NCBI RefSeq assembly: GCF_001969855.1
Contig: NZ_MRBL01000014.1
Location: 26,540-90,539, forward strand
Source of the DNA: Bacillus haynesii
GTDB taxonomy: Bacteria > Bacillota > Bacilli > Bacillales > Bacillaceae
Reading direction: 5' to 3'
DNA: 64,000 nucleotides
Below the pieces are notes generated by a model. It was not told where the DNA came from. It saw nothing but the letters and a program-made list of their open reading frames with translations, and ran no database searches. Every line of letters starts with the position of its first letter. The first letter of the stretch is position 1. Made by a program: the position numbers and the translations under genes. Positions 37,915 to 46,992 of the stretch are shown in pieces.

Positions 37915-38481
37915 ATGATCTCGACTAAAGTGCAGGAAGAGCAAGCCGTGATGATTGTCCATACGCTCGGTCCCAAAGGCACGAACTGCGAAAAAGCCGG
38001 CCTGCTTTGGCTCAAAAACAAAGGAGTCCGCGGGGAAGTCAGGCTTTATGAAACATTGGAAGAAGCGCTGCTCCATGTTAAATCGACAGAAAATTCAGTC
38101 CTCTTAGGCTGCGCTGTTTACCCATTTTTGCATCAAATCGTATTTGAGAATCTAGCGGACTTAAAGATCATAGACAGTTTTGTGATGCCTACATACAACA
38201 TGGTTTTTGCCGCAAAACAGCACATGATGGCAGCGGATATTCAAACCGTCGCTTCACACCCTGCTCCGGCTCATCTGGCAAAGCTGTTCAGCAGTCAAGT
38301 CCAATTGGTCACCAGCAATGCACAAGCGGCCCTGGCCTGCGCTTCAAACGCGGCTGACGCCTGCATCACAACGATTAAAGCGGCTGATGAACACCGTTTG
38401 AAAGTCATTAAAGATTTTGGGGAAGTGCCGATGTGCTTTACAATCCACGGGCTTAAATCAATCGAAGGAGGAAGCCGATGA
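37915..38481 (+). CDS. Prephenate dehydratase-like domain protein, non-canonical (BacA-like?)
   Basis: A 188-residue protein. TLGPKGTNCE (17-26) is the N-terminal signature of prephenate dehydratase. A second lobe with VASHPAPAHLAKLF and a return to the first lobe follows, as in the periplasmic-binding-like dehydratase fold. There is no ACT domain. The catalytic TRF motif of true dehydratases is replaced by MCF (173-175). BacA of the bacilysin pathway is a dehydratase homologue that decarboxylates prephenate without aromatisation; this protein could do something similar. Its start lies one base after the previous stop, with ggaggt inside that gene's end. Confidence 0.7.
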   Translation: MISTKVQEEQAVMIVHTLGPKGTNCEKAGLLWLKNKGVRGEVRLYETLEEALLHVKSTENSVLLGCAVYPFLHQIVFENLADLKIIDSFVMPTYNMVFAAKQHMMAADIQTVASHPAPAHLAKLFSSQVQLVTSNAQAALACASNAADACITTIKAADEHRLKVIKDFGEVPMCFTIHGLKSIEGGSR

Positions 38482-39716
38482 CGACATTGACAGGGGACAT
38501 TGTAAACATGGTCCACGAGCAGATTGTACCGAACATTCATGAATTGCAGACATACCAAAATGATAAAGGACAGATTACAGAGCATCACGAAAGGGCGGAA
38601 CAGCTTCTGCTGCAATTGATAGAAGACGCAGGAACCATTTATGAGGCGGTTCACTTAACGGCTGCAAAAGAGGCGTTTAAACAGGACGTTTTGGACTGGA
38701 TCGGACGCGGATTAGGAGAGACGCCGTATTTTGACCGGTTATTGACGGCTTACAGGGCTCCGAATGATCAGGAGACGACCTTTTTTGCGGCGCCAATCGT
38801 GACGCCGAATGGGCCTCATGCGAAAGGCTGCTATTTTGAAGCCTTTTTAGCCGTTCGTGAAGAACCAGCTTTGATGAGGCCGATAGAAGAGGAGCTGCCT
38901 CATCCTGAAAACGGCTGTCAATCCCTCAAGCTTCTCGCCGGAACAAAGGGGTTTACGGAAGAAAAGTGCATCGTATTCTTCCCGGAAAATGTGAAAACAA
39001 AAGAGAACATCACATCACAGACATTCGCGATTTTCTATTTTAATAAGTTTTATCACATTTACCATGAAGACACACTCAGAAGAGCGAGGGCCATTTTTGA
39101 ACATGCGCCTTTCAAGTCGGCTCAGCTTTCCCCTGACCGCACATATGAAGCAAGGGTGTTGTGGGGCTACCTTCACGACTATTTTCATCATTGCGGAAAA
39201 AAACCTTTTCATTTGCATATTCAGGCGAAAATGAATTTTTTCGCAGGCATTTTAGAAGAAGTCAAGGTCGATTGCCAAGCGATCCTGACCTTGTGGGAGC
39301 GGCGATATGACGGCTGGGAGGAAATTATTGAATTTGTTTTGTATGAGCGGCTGCTGCGCTATCCGAGTCAGCATAATGCAACGCGGAATTTTGATTCCGG
39401 GACAGGCTATTTTCTGTTCAGCTGGATCATTGAAAACGGCTGTTCCATTCAAAGAGGAGAAGAGAAGCCCGTGTCTCTTGATCTTTCACAATGCATGGAC
39501 GATTTAAAAAAGCTTGTGGCCGAAATCGAACAGCTGGAAGAGATCGAGGATGACTCGGCATACAAAGAGGCGGCGGAACGCTATGTAAGACAATACCTGC
39601 CTACCGGACAGGAAGGCGAGCGGTTCAGCGTCCCGGAACAATATTTCATTGACGAGATCAATAAGAAAATCGAAACCGCCCGTCTTCGGTTTGAACGGGA
39701 GAGACTGGAAGCGTGA
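38478..39716 (+). CDS. Uncharacterised protein with HDYFHH motif (DUF6421-like)
   Basis: A 412-residue soluble protein. The central segment LWGYLHDYFHHCGKKPFHLH (around 229-247) carries H233, D234, H237 and H238, followed by EEVKVD (260-265). This arrangement suggests a metal site. I think it resembles DUF6421, a family without assigned function, but I am not certain. It is not an HD phosphohydrolase by pattern. The start overlaps the previous stop (ATGA) and its own stop overlaps the next start, so it is an integral part of the cluster and likely a tailoring enzyme. Confidence 0.65.
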   Translation: MTTLTGDIVNMVHEQIVPNIHELQTYQNDKGQITEHHERAEQLLLQLIEDAGTIYEAVHLTAAKEAFKQDVLDWIGRGLGETPYFDRLLTAYRAPNDQETTFFAAPIVTPNGPHAKGCYFEAFLAVREEPALMRPIEEELPHPENGCQSLKLLAGTKGFTEEKCIVFFPENVKTKENITSQTFAIFYFNKFYHIYHEDTLRRARAIFEHAPFKSAQLSPDRTYEARVLWGYLHDYFHHCGKKPFHLHIQAKMNFFAGILEEVKVDCQAILTLWERRYDGWEEIIEFVLYERLLRYPSQHNATRNFDSGTGYFLFSWIIENGCSIQRGEEKPVSLDLSQCMDDLKKLVAEIEQLEEIEDDSAYKEAAERYVRQYLPTGQEGERFSVPEQYFIDEINKKIETARLRFERERLEA

Positions 39717-41002
39717 AGCCGGCATTAAGCAAAATCGGAGAAAAAATGAATGAGAAGACAGGGGTCAGGGCTGTGATGAGCGATATTCAGGAAGTCCTGG
39801 CCGGCGGAGAGCGGTCATACATTAATTTAAGTGCAGGCAATCCAATGATTTTGCCCGGCGTGTCAGCCATGTGGAAGTTGGCTCTTGCCAATCTGCTTGA
39901 CGATGACAGGTTTTCTTCGGTGATCGGCCAATACGGATCGAGCTATGGAACCGATGAACTGATTACAAGTGTCGTCCGCTTCTTTTCAGAGCGGTATCGC
40001 GCTGATATTCGAAAAGAGAATGTGCTGATTACAGCCGGAAGCCAGCAGCTGTTTTTTCTGGCGATCAATTCATTTTGTGGAATGGGAAGCGGGTCTGTGA
40101 TGAAAAAAGCCTTGATCCCGATGCTTCCCGACTATTCGGGATACAGCGGAGCCGCACTGGAGCGGGAGATGATTGAGGGAATTCCTCCGCTCATTTCGGC
40201 ATTGGATGATCATACGTTTCGATATGAGCTCGACCGTGAGGCGTTTTTAGAGAGGATGCGGACCGATCCGTGCATCGGCGCTGTCTTGCTTTCTCGCCCG
40301 AACAATCCTTGCGGTAACATTTTGCCTGAAGAAGACGTAGCATTCATTTCAGACGCCTGCCGAGCAGCGAATGTTCCGCTTTTCATTGATTCCGCATATG
40401 CTCCGCCTTTTCCGGCGATTCATTTTATCGATATGGAACCGATTTTCAACGATCAGATCATTCACTGTATGAGCCTTTCAAAAGCAGGCCTGCCTGGGGA
40501 AAGAATCGGAATCGCCATCGGGCCGTCCCGTTATATTCGGGCAATGGAAGCTTTTCAGTCTAATGCGGCGATCCATTCTTCAAGGCTGGGGCAGTATATG
40601 GCAGCATCTGTATTGAATGACGGGCGCCTCGCTGACGTGTCGCTAAATGAAGTCAGGCCATACTACCGCAATAAATTCATGCTGCTCAAGGAAACGCTGT
40701 TATGCAAGATGCCTGAAGACATCAAATGGTATCTCCATCAAGGGGAAGGATCGCTTTTCGGGTGGCTGTGGTTTGAAGACCTGCCGGTGACTGATGCGGC
40801 ACTGTATGAGTATATGAAAGCGGACGGAGTCATCATCGTTCCCGGCTCATCTTTCTTTCACCATCAATCCCGGCACATGGCGCATTCACACCAGTGTATA
40901 CGAATCAGCCTAACCGCGGCGGATGAAGATATCATAAGGGGAATCGATGTTTTAGCTAAAATTGTGAAGGGTGTATATGAGAAACAAGCTGAATACTTAT
41001 AA
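39713..41002 (+). CDS. PLP-dependent aminotransferase, AvtA (valine-pyruvate) type
   Basis: A 429-residue fold-type I aminotransferase. PLP-binding K257 lies in HCMSLSKAGLPGERIGIAIG. SRPNNPCGNILPEEDV and DSAYAPPFPAIHF are typical. The pattern follows E. coli AvtA closely along its whole length, including GEGSLFGWLWFEDLP and HSHQCIRIS at the C-terminus. It would install the amino group on a 2-oxo acid precursor. The GTG start at 39713 overlaps the stop of the previous gene. Confidence 0.85.
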   Translation: MKPALSKIGEKMNEKTGVRAVMSDIQEVLAGGERSYINLSAGNPMILPGVSAMWKLALANLLDDDRFSSVIGQYGSSYGTDELITSVVRFFSERYRADIRKENVLITAGSQQLFFLAINSFCGMGSGSVMKKALIPMLPDYSGYSGAALEREMIEGIPPLISALDDHTFRYELDREAFLERMRTDPCIGAVLLSRPNNPCGNILPEEDVAFISDACRAANVPLFIDSAYAPPFPAIHFIDMEPIFNDQIIHCMSLSKAGLPGERIGIAIGPSRYIRAMEAFQSNAAIHSSRLGQYMAASVLNDGRLADVSLNEVRPYYRNKFMLLKETLLCKMPEDIKWYLHQGEGSLFGWLWFEDLPVTDAALYEYMKADGVIIVPGSSFFHHQSRHMAHSHQCIRISLTAADEDIIRGIDVLAKIVKGVYEKQAEYL

Positions 41003-41037
41003 AAAAACAGGGGCTAAAAGCAAGCCCCTGTTTTATT
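41003..41037. terminator. Bidirectional terminator between the biosynthetic cluster and ydaN
   Basis: Stem AACAGGGGCT / AGCCCCTGTT with A-run before and T-run after, between convergent genes. Confidence 0.9.
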
Positions 41038-41039
41038 CG

Positions 41040-43169
41040 TCAATCCCTTTTGCCGGCATGGGCCTTTCTTTTTCTGCGCCTTGCCGTTGTCAAAATCAAA
41101 ATAACCGCTGCCGCTATGATCACGATCAGGATGACAATGTACAGCATATGCTGCGGATTGCTTTCCTTTTGATCATCCGTTTTAGTTTCAGTGGATTTTG
41201 CTGTCAGCTGTTGATGGTTTGTAAACAGCTGATGGCTGTCTGTTTCATTCACAACGGTTGCTGCGAATTCATTGCTGTTCAAAAAGTTGATCATTTCTTT
41301 TGTGACTGCTGTGCCTTGCCCTTTAAACGGTGCGAAAACAGCCATCGAGTAATTTGAATCCCACAGCGATGTTTGAGTAAACGCGACTTGTTTTGTCGTT
41401 TCATTCAGCATTTGAAAAGATGACACATCGAATGTCCCGTTTTTTGCCGTCGGAACAGCCAATTCGGCTGTTTTTTCCTTCAGCAGAGAGAATTGACCGA
41501 TACTTCCGATGAAGATTACGTTTCTTCCTTTCACGTCATCCGGTTTGACTTCAGAGGATGTTTTCACTGTGAATGCCTGCCGGGCTTCACTGCCGAAGGA
41601 GCTGACCACAAGCGAAAGCTCATCAAGCTTTGACTGATCCGCGTTGTCGGGCAGGATCATCAGCGTTTTGTTGTCCTGATCTCCGGCGTAGGGAAGCGGC
41701 CACGCTTGAAAATCGGCTGAAGCTGATGTGTCGCTGACATGGTAAGACAATGCACTCTGTTTATCGATAAAAATCCATTTGTCTTCGTTCGTCGCGTAGC
41801 AAGGGTTGTTCTCTTTCAAGCCTGAAGAGGAAAATTGAATATCGATGTAACGGTTTTTTTGCAAAAGTTTCGGATCGACTTTTAAAGAAACATGGTAAAA
41901 GCCGTTTTTGTCTTCTTTTCCCAAATCGTCAAGTCCGACGGAATGCGGCTGACCATTAATCACGACCTTCAGTTCCGCCTGTTCCGCAGATAAGTCGTTT
42001 TGGCCGGCCTGCTTTTGAATCGTTTCCGATTTTTTCATCGTAAGCGAAAGCTTTGCAGGTTGATTCTTGTCTAATAGAGCCGGTGCAGGATAATAAAAAT
42101 GCTCCGAAGATGTCTGCCCGGACCCGATTGTCAAATCCCCTGCCCCGAAATCCTCGAGTGTCAGCTTGCTGCCATCCCGTTTGCTATGCTGCTGAAGTTT
42201 GCCGATTGCCAGCGTGTCGCCGCTGAGCTGGGCGGCATACGTTTTGTCGGTGATGACGCTGATTTTTTCAGAAAGCACATCATCAGATGCTGCGGCTGCA
42301 AACAATACAGGCTGCTGCTTATCCTTTGCTTTGAGCATCCGTTCCGCAAGCAATAGCTTGTCTCCTTTTGCTTCGAGATTCGCTTCTTTCAACAGCTTTT
42401 TCACTTTGCCGCTCCAATGTTGTTGGACGCCGATCACAATCGTCGGCCTGTCGATCTTCGCCAGGTCAGATTCGCCCAAGATCTTCGTGCTGATGCTATT
42501 GTCAACCGTTTTCAGGTAGGCTTCTGTTTTAACGGCAGCTTCGATTTCAGCCGAACTTGGATGGTCCGGAATGACGATTGCCGTTTTTTCCACGGAGCTG
42601 CCGGACTGGGCGAATGGATAAGGATAATGTTCGAGCGCCACTCCTTTAGATTCATGCTTTTCCCCGATATTCAGACGGCTGTCCGGATAAATTTTGATCC
42701 AGTTCCCTGAGGAGTCCTGTCTGACGCAGACGCCTTCATGAACGACTCCGTAGAACTTCAGTGATAAGCTGTGAAACCCTGGAGACGACTGGCTTTTGTT
42801 TAGCGCGAACTTCAGTGTTTTCTTTCCGGCATTCCCTGCAAGCTTGACCGTTTTGACCGGCTCACCATCAATCTCGGCTGTTAAAGAAGACGGTGAAATT
42901 AAAAGGTCTGAAGCCTCGTATTCAAGTGTGAGCTGCTGATGGGCAGCGGAGGCGCCCGCAGGGATTTGATACGTCAGCTCGGCGCTGTCTTTTGCCCCGT
43001 ACAAGGTCAATAGATCGTTTGTGAGCACTTGCTGTTTGGCTTGTTCCCGGCTGTTTTCCCCAAGGATTGAGCCGTCTACTGTAACGTCTTTGGCCGCCGC
43101 AGCTTGTCCCGTCGCCGTGATCAGCATGAAGCTTGCCAGACATATCATGATATATTTCAAAAAAGTCAC
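41040..43169 (-). CDS. ydaN: BcsB-like exopolysaccharide synthase subunit YdaN
   Basis: A 709-residue protein with a signal peptide, a large extracellular region and one C-terminal membrane helix (MLYIVILIVIIAAAVILILTT) with a basic cytoplasmic tail. It resembles the cellulose synthase regulatory subunit BcsB: repeated jelly-roll and flavodoxin-like modules such as SLTAEIDGEPVKTVKL and FHSLSLKFYGVVHEG. It probably guides the nascent polymer as it leaves YdaM. The GTG start overlaps the ydaM stop by 4 bp. Last gene of ydaJKLMN. Confidence 0.88.
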   Translation of the reverse strand: MTFLKYIMICLASFMLITATGQAAAAKDVTVDGSILGENSREQAKQQVLTNDLLTLYGAKDSAELTYQIPAGASAAHQQLTLEYEASDLLISPSSLTAEIDGEPVKTVKLAGNAGKKTLKFALNKSQSSPGFHSLSLKFYGVVHEGVCVRQDSSGNWIKIYPDSRLNIGEKHESKGVALEHYPYPFAQSGSSVEKTAIVIPDHPSSAEIEAAVKTEAYLKTVDNSISTKILGESDLAKIDRPTIVIGVQQHWSGKVKKLLKEANLEAKGDKLLLAERMLKAKDKQQPVLFAAAASDDVLSEKISVITDKTYAAQLSGDTLAIGKLQQHSKRDGSKLTLEDFGAGDLTIGSGQTSSEHFYYPAPALLDKNQPAKLSLTMKKSETIQKQAGQNDLSAEQAELKVVINGQPHSVGLDDLGKEDKNGFYHVSLKVDPKLLQKNRYIDIQFSSSGLKENNPCYATNEDKWIFIDKQSALSYHVSDTSASADFQAWPLPYAGDQDNKTLMILPDNADQSKLDELSLVVSSFGSEARQAFTVKTSSEVKPDDVKGRNVIFIGSIGQFSLLKEKTAELAVPTAKNGTFDVSSFQMLNETTKQVAFTQTSLWDSNYSMAVFAPFKGQGTAVTKEMINFLNSNEFAATVVNETDSHQLFTNHQQLTAKSTETKTDDQKESNPQHMLYIVILIVIIAAAVILILTTARRRKRKAHAGKRD

Positions 43170-44428
43170 CCGCTTTTCTTTTGATTGTATCGTTCAGTTT
43201 TGTACCATTTAACCTCTTGCTTGAACAGGCGGTGCTTGATTTCGACGAATAACGAATAAATCACGAGCACAATCCAAGCCTGCGAGTATGTAAAGTACAT
43301 CAGAAAAACGATGAAAAAGTTTTGCCTGTTCATTTCTGTTTTTTCGATGCTCAGTGTAATCATGACCTCCGTCATAAATAGAAAGAAAGCCAAAATCCAT
43401 AAGATGATAGACAAAAAACCGAATGAAAGATGCAGATTATAAAATAAATTGATCACAAAAAGCGCATTTGACATGATGACGCCAAAGAAAAACAAAAAAT
43501 ACGTAAAAAAGAAATAAAACAAATCAAAAATAATCCGTTTTCTCTTCAGTTTGAAAAACTGAGCCAAAAATTTCAGGACGACATACTGGTTGCCGCGCGC
43601 CCATCTTGTCCGTTGCTGCCACCAGACTTTCCACGTTTCCGGCTCCTGTTCCCAAGTGACGGCCGCCGGGAAGAAGCGGATGTGATAGCCGAGGTTGTAG
43701 ACCCGGATTGTAAGCTCGGTATCTTCGGCCAGCGCCTTATCATCCCAGCCGCCCAGCTCTTCAATAATGCTTCTTCTGATGGCAAAATTGGTGCCGGGGA
43801 TCGTGGCGATTTTGAACCATTTCCATCTCCCGCCCTGTGCCATCCATTGGAAACAAATTGTTTCGATGTTGATAAATTTTGTGAGCAATGTTTTCGCCGC
43901 ATTGATGACGCGGAATTTCCCCACCACTGCTCCGGCTTTCTGATCATTCATGAGCCCGAGGACAAGGTAATAAACAGCCATTTTTTCAGGCGTGTTGTCG
44001 GCGTCATATACACAAATGACGTCCCCGCTTGATTCGGCAAAACCGCAATTGAGCGCCGACGATTTACCTTTTCCGGCATGCGGGGGTTTGGTCACGACCA
44101 TTTTAATAAAGTCGTATTGTCTGGAAAATTCGCCTACGATGTCACCCGTCCGGTCGGACGAATTGTCGTTGATGACGATAATCTCCAGCCGGTCTTTCGG
44201 ATAATAGAGGTTGACCATCGCCTTCAGCGTCTGCCGAATGACGACCTCTTCGTTATGCGCCGGAATTAGTACGCTGACCTTCGGGAGATCCTTCATGTTC
44301 TCTTTCCACTTCGGAATGTTCCGTTCGAAGGTCATATAGTGGCGGAATCCGCCCTGCATCAGAAACATGTGATACAGAAGCATGACCCATATTAAGCTTA
44401 ACGAGACTAAGAACAGAACATTACCCAC
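43166..44428 (-). CDS. ydaM: Processive glycosyltransferase YdaM (GT2)
   Basis: A 420-residue membrane glycosyltransferase. The GT2 catalytic domain has VSVLIPAHNEE, INDNSSDRT, YDADNTPE (DxD), EDTELTIR (catalytic Asp) and the processivity motif QQRTRWARG. One membrane helix precedes it and several follow, as in BcsA or IcaA. It would polymerise and extrude a polysaccharide together with YdaN. The start GTG 44428 overlaps the ydaL end by 8 bp. Confidence 0.92.
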   Translation of the reverse strand: MGNVLFLVSLSLIWVMLLYHMFLMQGGFRHYMTFERNIPKWKENMKDLPKVSVLIPAHNEEVVIRQTLKAMVNLYYPKDRLEIIVINDNSSDRTGDIVGEFSRQYDFIKMVVTKPPHAGKGKSSALNCGFAESSGDVICVYDADNTPEKMAVYYLVLGLMNDQKAGAVVGKFRVINAAKTLLTKFINIETICFQWMAQGGRWKWFKIATIPGTNFAIRRSIIEELGGWDDKALAEDTELTIRVYNLGYHIRFFPAAVTWEQEPETWKVWWQQRTRWARGNQYVVLKFLAQFFKLKRKRIIFDLFYFFFTYFLFFFGVIMSNALFVINLFYNLHLSFGFLSIILWILAFFLFMTEVMITLSIEKTEMNRQNFFIVFLMYFTYSQAWIVLVIYSLFVEIKHRLFKQEVKWYKTERYNQKKSG

Positions 44429-46151
44429 GGCTTCTTCTCTCCTTAAAGATTCGTTTTTTTAATGTGGCTCTCAAGTAAAGGGTGTAGCTCACAAACATGA
44501 CAACAAACAAGAGCACAATAAGAGAGAGAATCCAAAGCGCCTTTTCCAGCGGACTTTGCTGGTGATGATCGAAAAACGTCTCTATGGCGCTGACTTTGCT
44601 TTTGACTTGAATCGTTCCATCTCCGCTTGTGTGAATTTCTACTTTATCGGTTTTAACGGTTTGCTTTGTTTTTTTTACATCGAGCCATTGGCTGTTTGGA
44701 ATGCGTTCCATTTGATCAACCAGTTCAGGGAGATATTTCATTCCAAGATAAGGATGATAAAATGCGCCGGCTACTCCGCCTTCAAAATCGATCATTTGAG
44801 AGATGCGCTCCTCGACTTTGCCGAGCGGATTTTGATCCGATTGATCGACATAGCCGATCGTCTCAGGATAGAGCGTCATCCCATGGAGCATAGCCGGATT
44901 CGTAACAAAAGGCCCGGCGCCTGACGTTTTCCATGTTGTATCGCTAAGCTGAACCTGGCCGAACAAGCTTGTGAAATACTGTGAGGCGATTTGATAGCCG
45001 TGCTCTGACATCGTATAGTGCGGCGCTTCAAACGCGAGCGGATACAGCCCTTCCGCGGCGAGATCCTCAATAGCGTTCGTCAGCTTCTGCCGCGTGTACG
45101 TTTCTTCATTTTTTCTGAACGGCTTCAAATAGTTTTGATATGCTTCTTCATTCGGAAAGTTCTGTTCCTTTTGCAAAAGGGTCGCGGGCTCTTCCGCATT
45201 TTGCGATGTGATCGGCTGATCGGCTTTGGCATCCCAAAACTCGAATCCTTCACCGGTTTCGCTGTAGCGGTATGTATGGGTATACCCGTGAACAATTACA
45301 CTTCCGCCCATATCCTGCAGCTTCCTCAGTACTTTGACCAGCTTCGGTTTTTCAGACATATAGACTTTGTCGCCCGTTTCAGGATTGACATATACCGGAA
45401 TCACAGAAAGGATAAAAGGAATATTTCGTTTATGCAGATAAGACCCGGCTTGGAGCAACAGTTTTTCATCCGACATCGGGCTGATATCCTCAAGCCGCAA
45501 ATATAAAAGCGTGCTGTCCGCCGTTTCACCAAATGCCTGTCTGAGCTGCTTAGCGGCGAGGAGGTTGTTGTTTAGCAAATCGGTTAAACCGATGTACACG
45601 TTTCCTTTGCCGGTTTTCCATACAAAAGGGTGCGCTTTTCCGTCGTCAGCTTTGTATGTGTACAATGCTTTTCCCTTCAATCCTGATACATGGAGGACAC
45701 GAACTCCGCTTTCTAAAGAGGTATCGCTTTCTTCATTTGTGCTGCGAATCTGATACACATTGTCTTTGCTTTTGAGCGAAAGACCTGAGAATTGGCCGAA
45801 CTGCCCGGCATTAAAGCCGATCGCTATCACACGTTTTCGGGAGGAGCTGATCAGCTGCGCGAGCTCCTTGCTCAGCTTTCTTTTCGTTTGTCCGTAATAG
45901 ATGACGCGGTCTTTTCCTGCGAGATCCGATGCTTTGACATCCGCGTCTTTTACAACGGTCACATGGGATGTAAAATGGCCGGCGATAAGGTCGAGCATTT
46001 TTACATCGGCTGATTTTTTGCCATCCAGTGTTGAATAGACGATGAGAATGCTGTGCTCCTGCTGCTTTGCCTCGGCGGTGTCCGGAACATAAAAAGCCGC
46101 AGACAGGATAAGTACAGCCGCGTATAGAAGTAATATCCGCTTACAGTTCAT
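44421..46151 (-). CDS. ydaL: DUF2334 polysaccharide-deacetylase-like membrane protein YdaL
   Basis: A 576-residue protein with an N-terminal signal sequence and a C-terminal membrane helix (WILSLIVLLFVVMFVSYTLYL). The body shows a deacetylase-like barrel: LRLEDISPMSD, VIVHGYTHTYR (paired His) and AFEAPHYTMSEHG. It probably modifies the exopolysaccharide outside the membrane. Overlaps ydaK by 11 bp. Confidence 0.88.
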   Translation of the reverse strand: MNCKRILLLYAAVLILSAAFYVPDTAEAKQQEHSILIVYSTLDGKKSADVKMLDLIAGHFTSHVTVVKDADVKASDLAGKDRVIYYGQTKRKLSKELAQLISSSRKRVIAIGFNAGQFGQFSGLSLKSKDNVYQIRSTNEESDTSLESGVRVLHVSGLKGKALYTYKADDGKAHPFVWKTGKGNVYIGLTDLLNNNLLAAKQLRQAFGETADSTLLYLRLEDISPMSDEKLLLQAGSYLHKRNIPFILSVIPVYVNPETGDKVYMSEKPKLVKVLRKLQDMGGSVIVHGYTHTYRYSETGEGFEFWDAKADQPITSQNAEEPATLLQKEQNFPNEEAYQNYLKPFRKNEETYTRQKLTNAIEDLAAEGLYPLAFEAPHYTMSEHGYQIASQYFTSLFGQVQLSDTTWKTSGAGPFVTNPAMLHGMTLYPETIGYVDQSDQNPLGKVEERISQMIDFEGGVAGAFYHPYLGMKYLPELVDQMERIPNSQWLDVKKTKQTVKTDKVEIHTSGDGTIQVKSKVSAIETFFDHHQQSPLEKALWILSLIVLLFVVMFVSYTLYLRATLKKRIFKERRSRG

Positions 46152-46992
46152 TCATCATCATCTCGTTTTCTAGTTCTTCTAAAAACTGCTCAGCAGTTTT
46201 TAAATTGTTTTGATATGATAAGTGGCACACGTGGAAAGTCAAGGTGACATACTTGCCGTTTTTCAGCTGGTACGTGTCCAGCTGTTTCTTCAGTTTTTCA
46301 AGGACGGCGGGCATATGTTCAGCAGGCGTGTGTGTCAGCAGGATGCCGAACCGCTCCTCGGAAGGACGGAATTTTTTATCCGTTTCCCGGACACATGATC
46401 TGATTTGACTGCTGACAAATTGAAAGAGACGATCGGTTTCTTTTTCTCCGTACAGAGATTTGAACTCTTTGAAATAATGCATTTGAAGAAGCAAAAAAAC
46501 AAACGAGTTGCCGTACCGCTCCGCCCGCTTGATTTCTTCTGACAGCTCCAGTTTCATCCTCTGTTTATTATCAAAGCCTGTCACCCTGTCAATCGCAACA
46601 AAGCTTTTGATTTCGTCCTGAAGGTGTTTGACAGAGCGGTGAAGTCCGATCGCAATGTCATGAATTCTCCCTGACATAAAGGAAAACAGCAAAAGCGCCA
46701 CTCCCCAGATGACGAGCATTTGCAGTCCCGTTTCAGACGAAGCGGCTCCTCCTTGGCCTGTGTGAAAAAACATCATCAAAGTTCCGAGAACAAACAGGAC
46801 GATGATGGTCCCGGCCAGTGCGTAAATCGATCCTAGCCATATTCCCGCTGAGATGATGGCAAGTGTGATGCAAATGATGAGAATGGGTTCGGACTGCTGG
46901 GCAGAGACATACTGGATGAACAACGCAAGAGCTGCTGCAAGCCCCGTCATATAAGCGAACATTTTTTGTGATTCATTGAATGATATTTTCAT
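46141..46992 (-). CDS. ydaK: Degenerate GGDEF c-di-GMP receptor YdaK
   Basis: A 283-residue protein with several N-terminal membrane helices (to about residue 110) and a GGDEF-fold domain. The GGDEF signature is replaced by SEERF, so it should not make c-di-GMP. The inhibitory I-site RxxD is kept (RETD, ending five residues before SEERF), so it can bind c-di-GMP. This matches B. subtilis YdaK, a c-di-GMP effector of the YdaJKLMN complex. Overlaps ydaJ by 20 bp. Confidence 0.9.
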   Translation of the reverse strand: MKISFNESQKMFAYMTGLAAALALFIQYVSAQQSEPILIICITLAIISAGIWLGSIYALAGTIIVLFVLGTLMMFFHTGQGGAASSETGLQMLVIWGVALLLFSFMSGRIHDIAIGLHRSVKHLQDEIKSFVAIDRVTGFDNKQRMKLELSEEIKRAERYGNSFVFLLLQMHYFKEFKSLYGEKETDRLFQFVSSQIRSCVRETDKKFRPSEERFGILLTHTPAEHMPAVLEKLKKQLDTYQLKNGKYVTLTFHVCHLSYQNNLKTAEQFLEELENEMMMNEL

